A stretch of 64,000 nucleotides of DNA from Sinomonas cyclohexanicum. Lineage in GTDB: Bacteria; Actinomycetota; Actinomycetes; Actinomycetales; Micrococcaceae. Numbering within the stretch: position 1 is the stretch's first letter; each line of letters begins with the position of its first letter. Under the pieces are notes generated by a model, which saw only the letters and a list, made by a program, of their open reading frames with translations, searched no databases and was not told the origin of the DNA. The stretch is taken from positions 1,550,001 through 1,614,000 of the forward strand of contig NZ_AP024525.1 in the NCBI RefSeq assembly GCF_020886775.1, in the 5' to 3' direction. Made by a program: the position numbers and the translations under genes. Of the stretch, positions 63,747 to 64,000 are shown piece after piece.

Positions 63747-63776
63747 CCAGGCACCGGCGGGGAGACCGGTGCCTGG
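63747..63776. terminator. Hairpin terminator after the DUF2249 gene
   Basis: CCAGGCACCGG and CCGGTGCCTGG form a perfect 11-bp stem with an 8-base loop, about 40 bases past the minus-strand stop at 63816. Confidence 0.7.
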
Positions 63777-63815
63777 TGGCTGAGAGGGGCGGGGTGGGGG
63801 GTCGGACGCCGCGGG

Positions 63816-64000
63816 CTACGCCTCGCGGCGGAACTGGACCTTCCACTCCTCGGGCCCTTCGGTGAGGTACGTGACCTCGAAGGCGCCCTCGCGGTACCGC
63901 TGCTCTACCTGCGCGAGGAGCGGGAGCGGGGCGTGGTTGGCGATGATCACGAGCCCGGAGCCCACGGCGAGCGAGTCCAGCGCGCCGAAGATCGTCGCGT
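63816..64000 (-). CDS. DUF2249-type protein, C-terminal part (runs off the window edge)
   Basis: The last 61 codons of a minus-strand gene ending at TAG 63816. The text reads IFGALDSLAVGSGLVIIANH, then PLPLLAQVEQRYREGAFEV and EGPEEWKVQFRREA. This matches the end of DUF2249 (SirA-like fold) proteins, which often sit near haem or nitrite-related genes. The N-terminal part lies outside the window. Confidence 0.75.
   Translation of the reverse strand, partial: ATIFGALDSLAVGSGLVIIANHAPLPLLAQVEQRYREGAFEVTYLTEGPEEWKVQFRREA

Overview
The window is a high-GC (roughly 70% by eye) actinobacterial chromosome segment. Gene order and content (rpsB-tsf-pyrH-frr-cdsA, dxr-rseP-ispG, a class II glyS, a SAM-IV riboswitch, leaderless-type promoters, and a leucine-catabolic block arranged like the mycobacterial accA1/accD1-bkd locus) fit the Micrococcales, most likely an Arthrobacter/Sinomonas-type Micrococcaceae. 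No phage, integrase, insertion sequence or CRISPR array was seen; this looks like ordinary chromosome with several well-marked regulatory sites.

Layout. 0-2 kb: edge of a PAP2 phosphatase gene and a hipBA toxin-antitoxin pair. 2-4.7 kb: SAM-IV riboswitch controlling metY-metX. 4.8-9 kb: a redox cluster of two ferric-reductase-like haem membrane proteins, ApbE, a NuoF-like flavo-iron-sulfur protein and a ferredoxin, with small secreted or degenerate proteins. 9-12.6 kb: hydrolases, one behind a perfect 12-bp palindrome. 12.6-19.8 kb: glyS, acyltransferases, a DesK/DesR-type two-component system with matching boxes, and an unidentified protein. 19.8-24.5 kb: dusB-dgt-dnaG and two tandem tRNA-Asn genes, followed by a small frameshifted gene. 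25-31.5 kb: a membrane-lipid/glycosyltransferase group, a CAT-anticodon tRNA, an acyl-CoA dehydrogenase and an M23 peptidase-like protein.

31.5-36.8 kb carries rpsB-tsf, pyrH-frr-cdsA and a DivIVA-domain protein. Between this block and dxr-rseP-ispG (56.5-60.6 kb) lie about 20 kb of carbon metabolism: two sodium/carboxylate symporter units flanking a LytS/LytT sensor pair, an Lrp regulator divergent from a 2-oxoacid dehydrogenase (E1 alpha, E1 beta, E2), and a TetR regulator divergent from a seven-gene acyl-CoA operon (carboxylase beta and alpha subunits, acyl-CoA dehydrogenase, CoA-transferase A and B, MaoC hydratase, CitE-like lyase). Together these can take leucine or its oxoacid through isovaleryl-CoA and methylcrotonyl-CoA to acetyl-CoA and acetoacetate, with acetate/pyruvate uptake next door. 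Crp-type palindromes lie upstream of both the acetate symporter operon and the dehydrogenase operon, suggesting shared carbon control.

60.6-64 kb: a GNAT protein, then a minus-strand drug-type ABC transporter operon with its own TetR gene. The ATPase carries an apparent one-base insertion that fuses it in frame to the permease. The window ends in a DUF2249-type gene.
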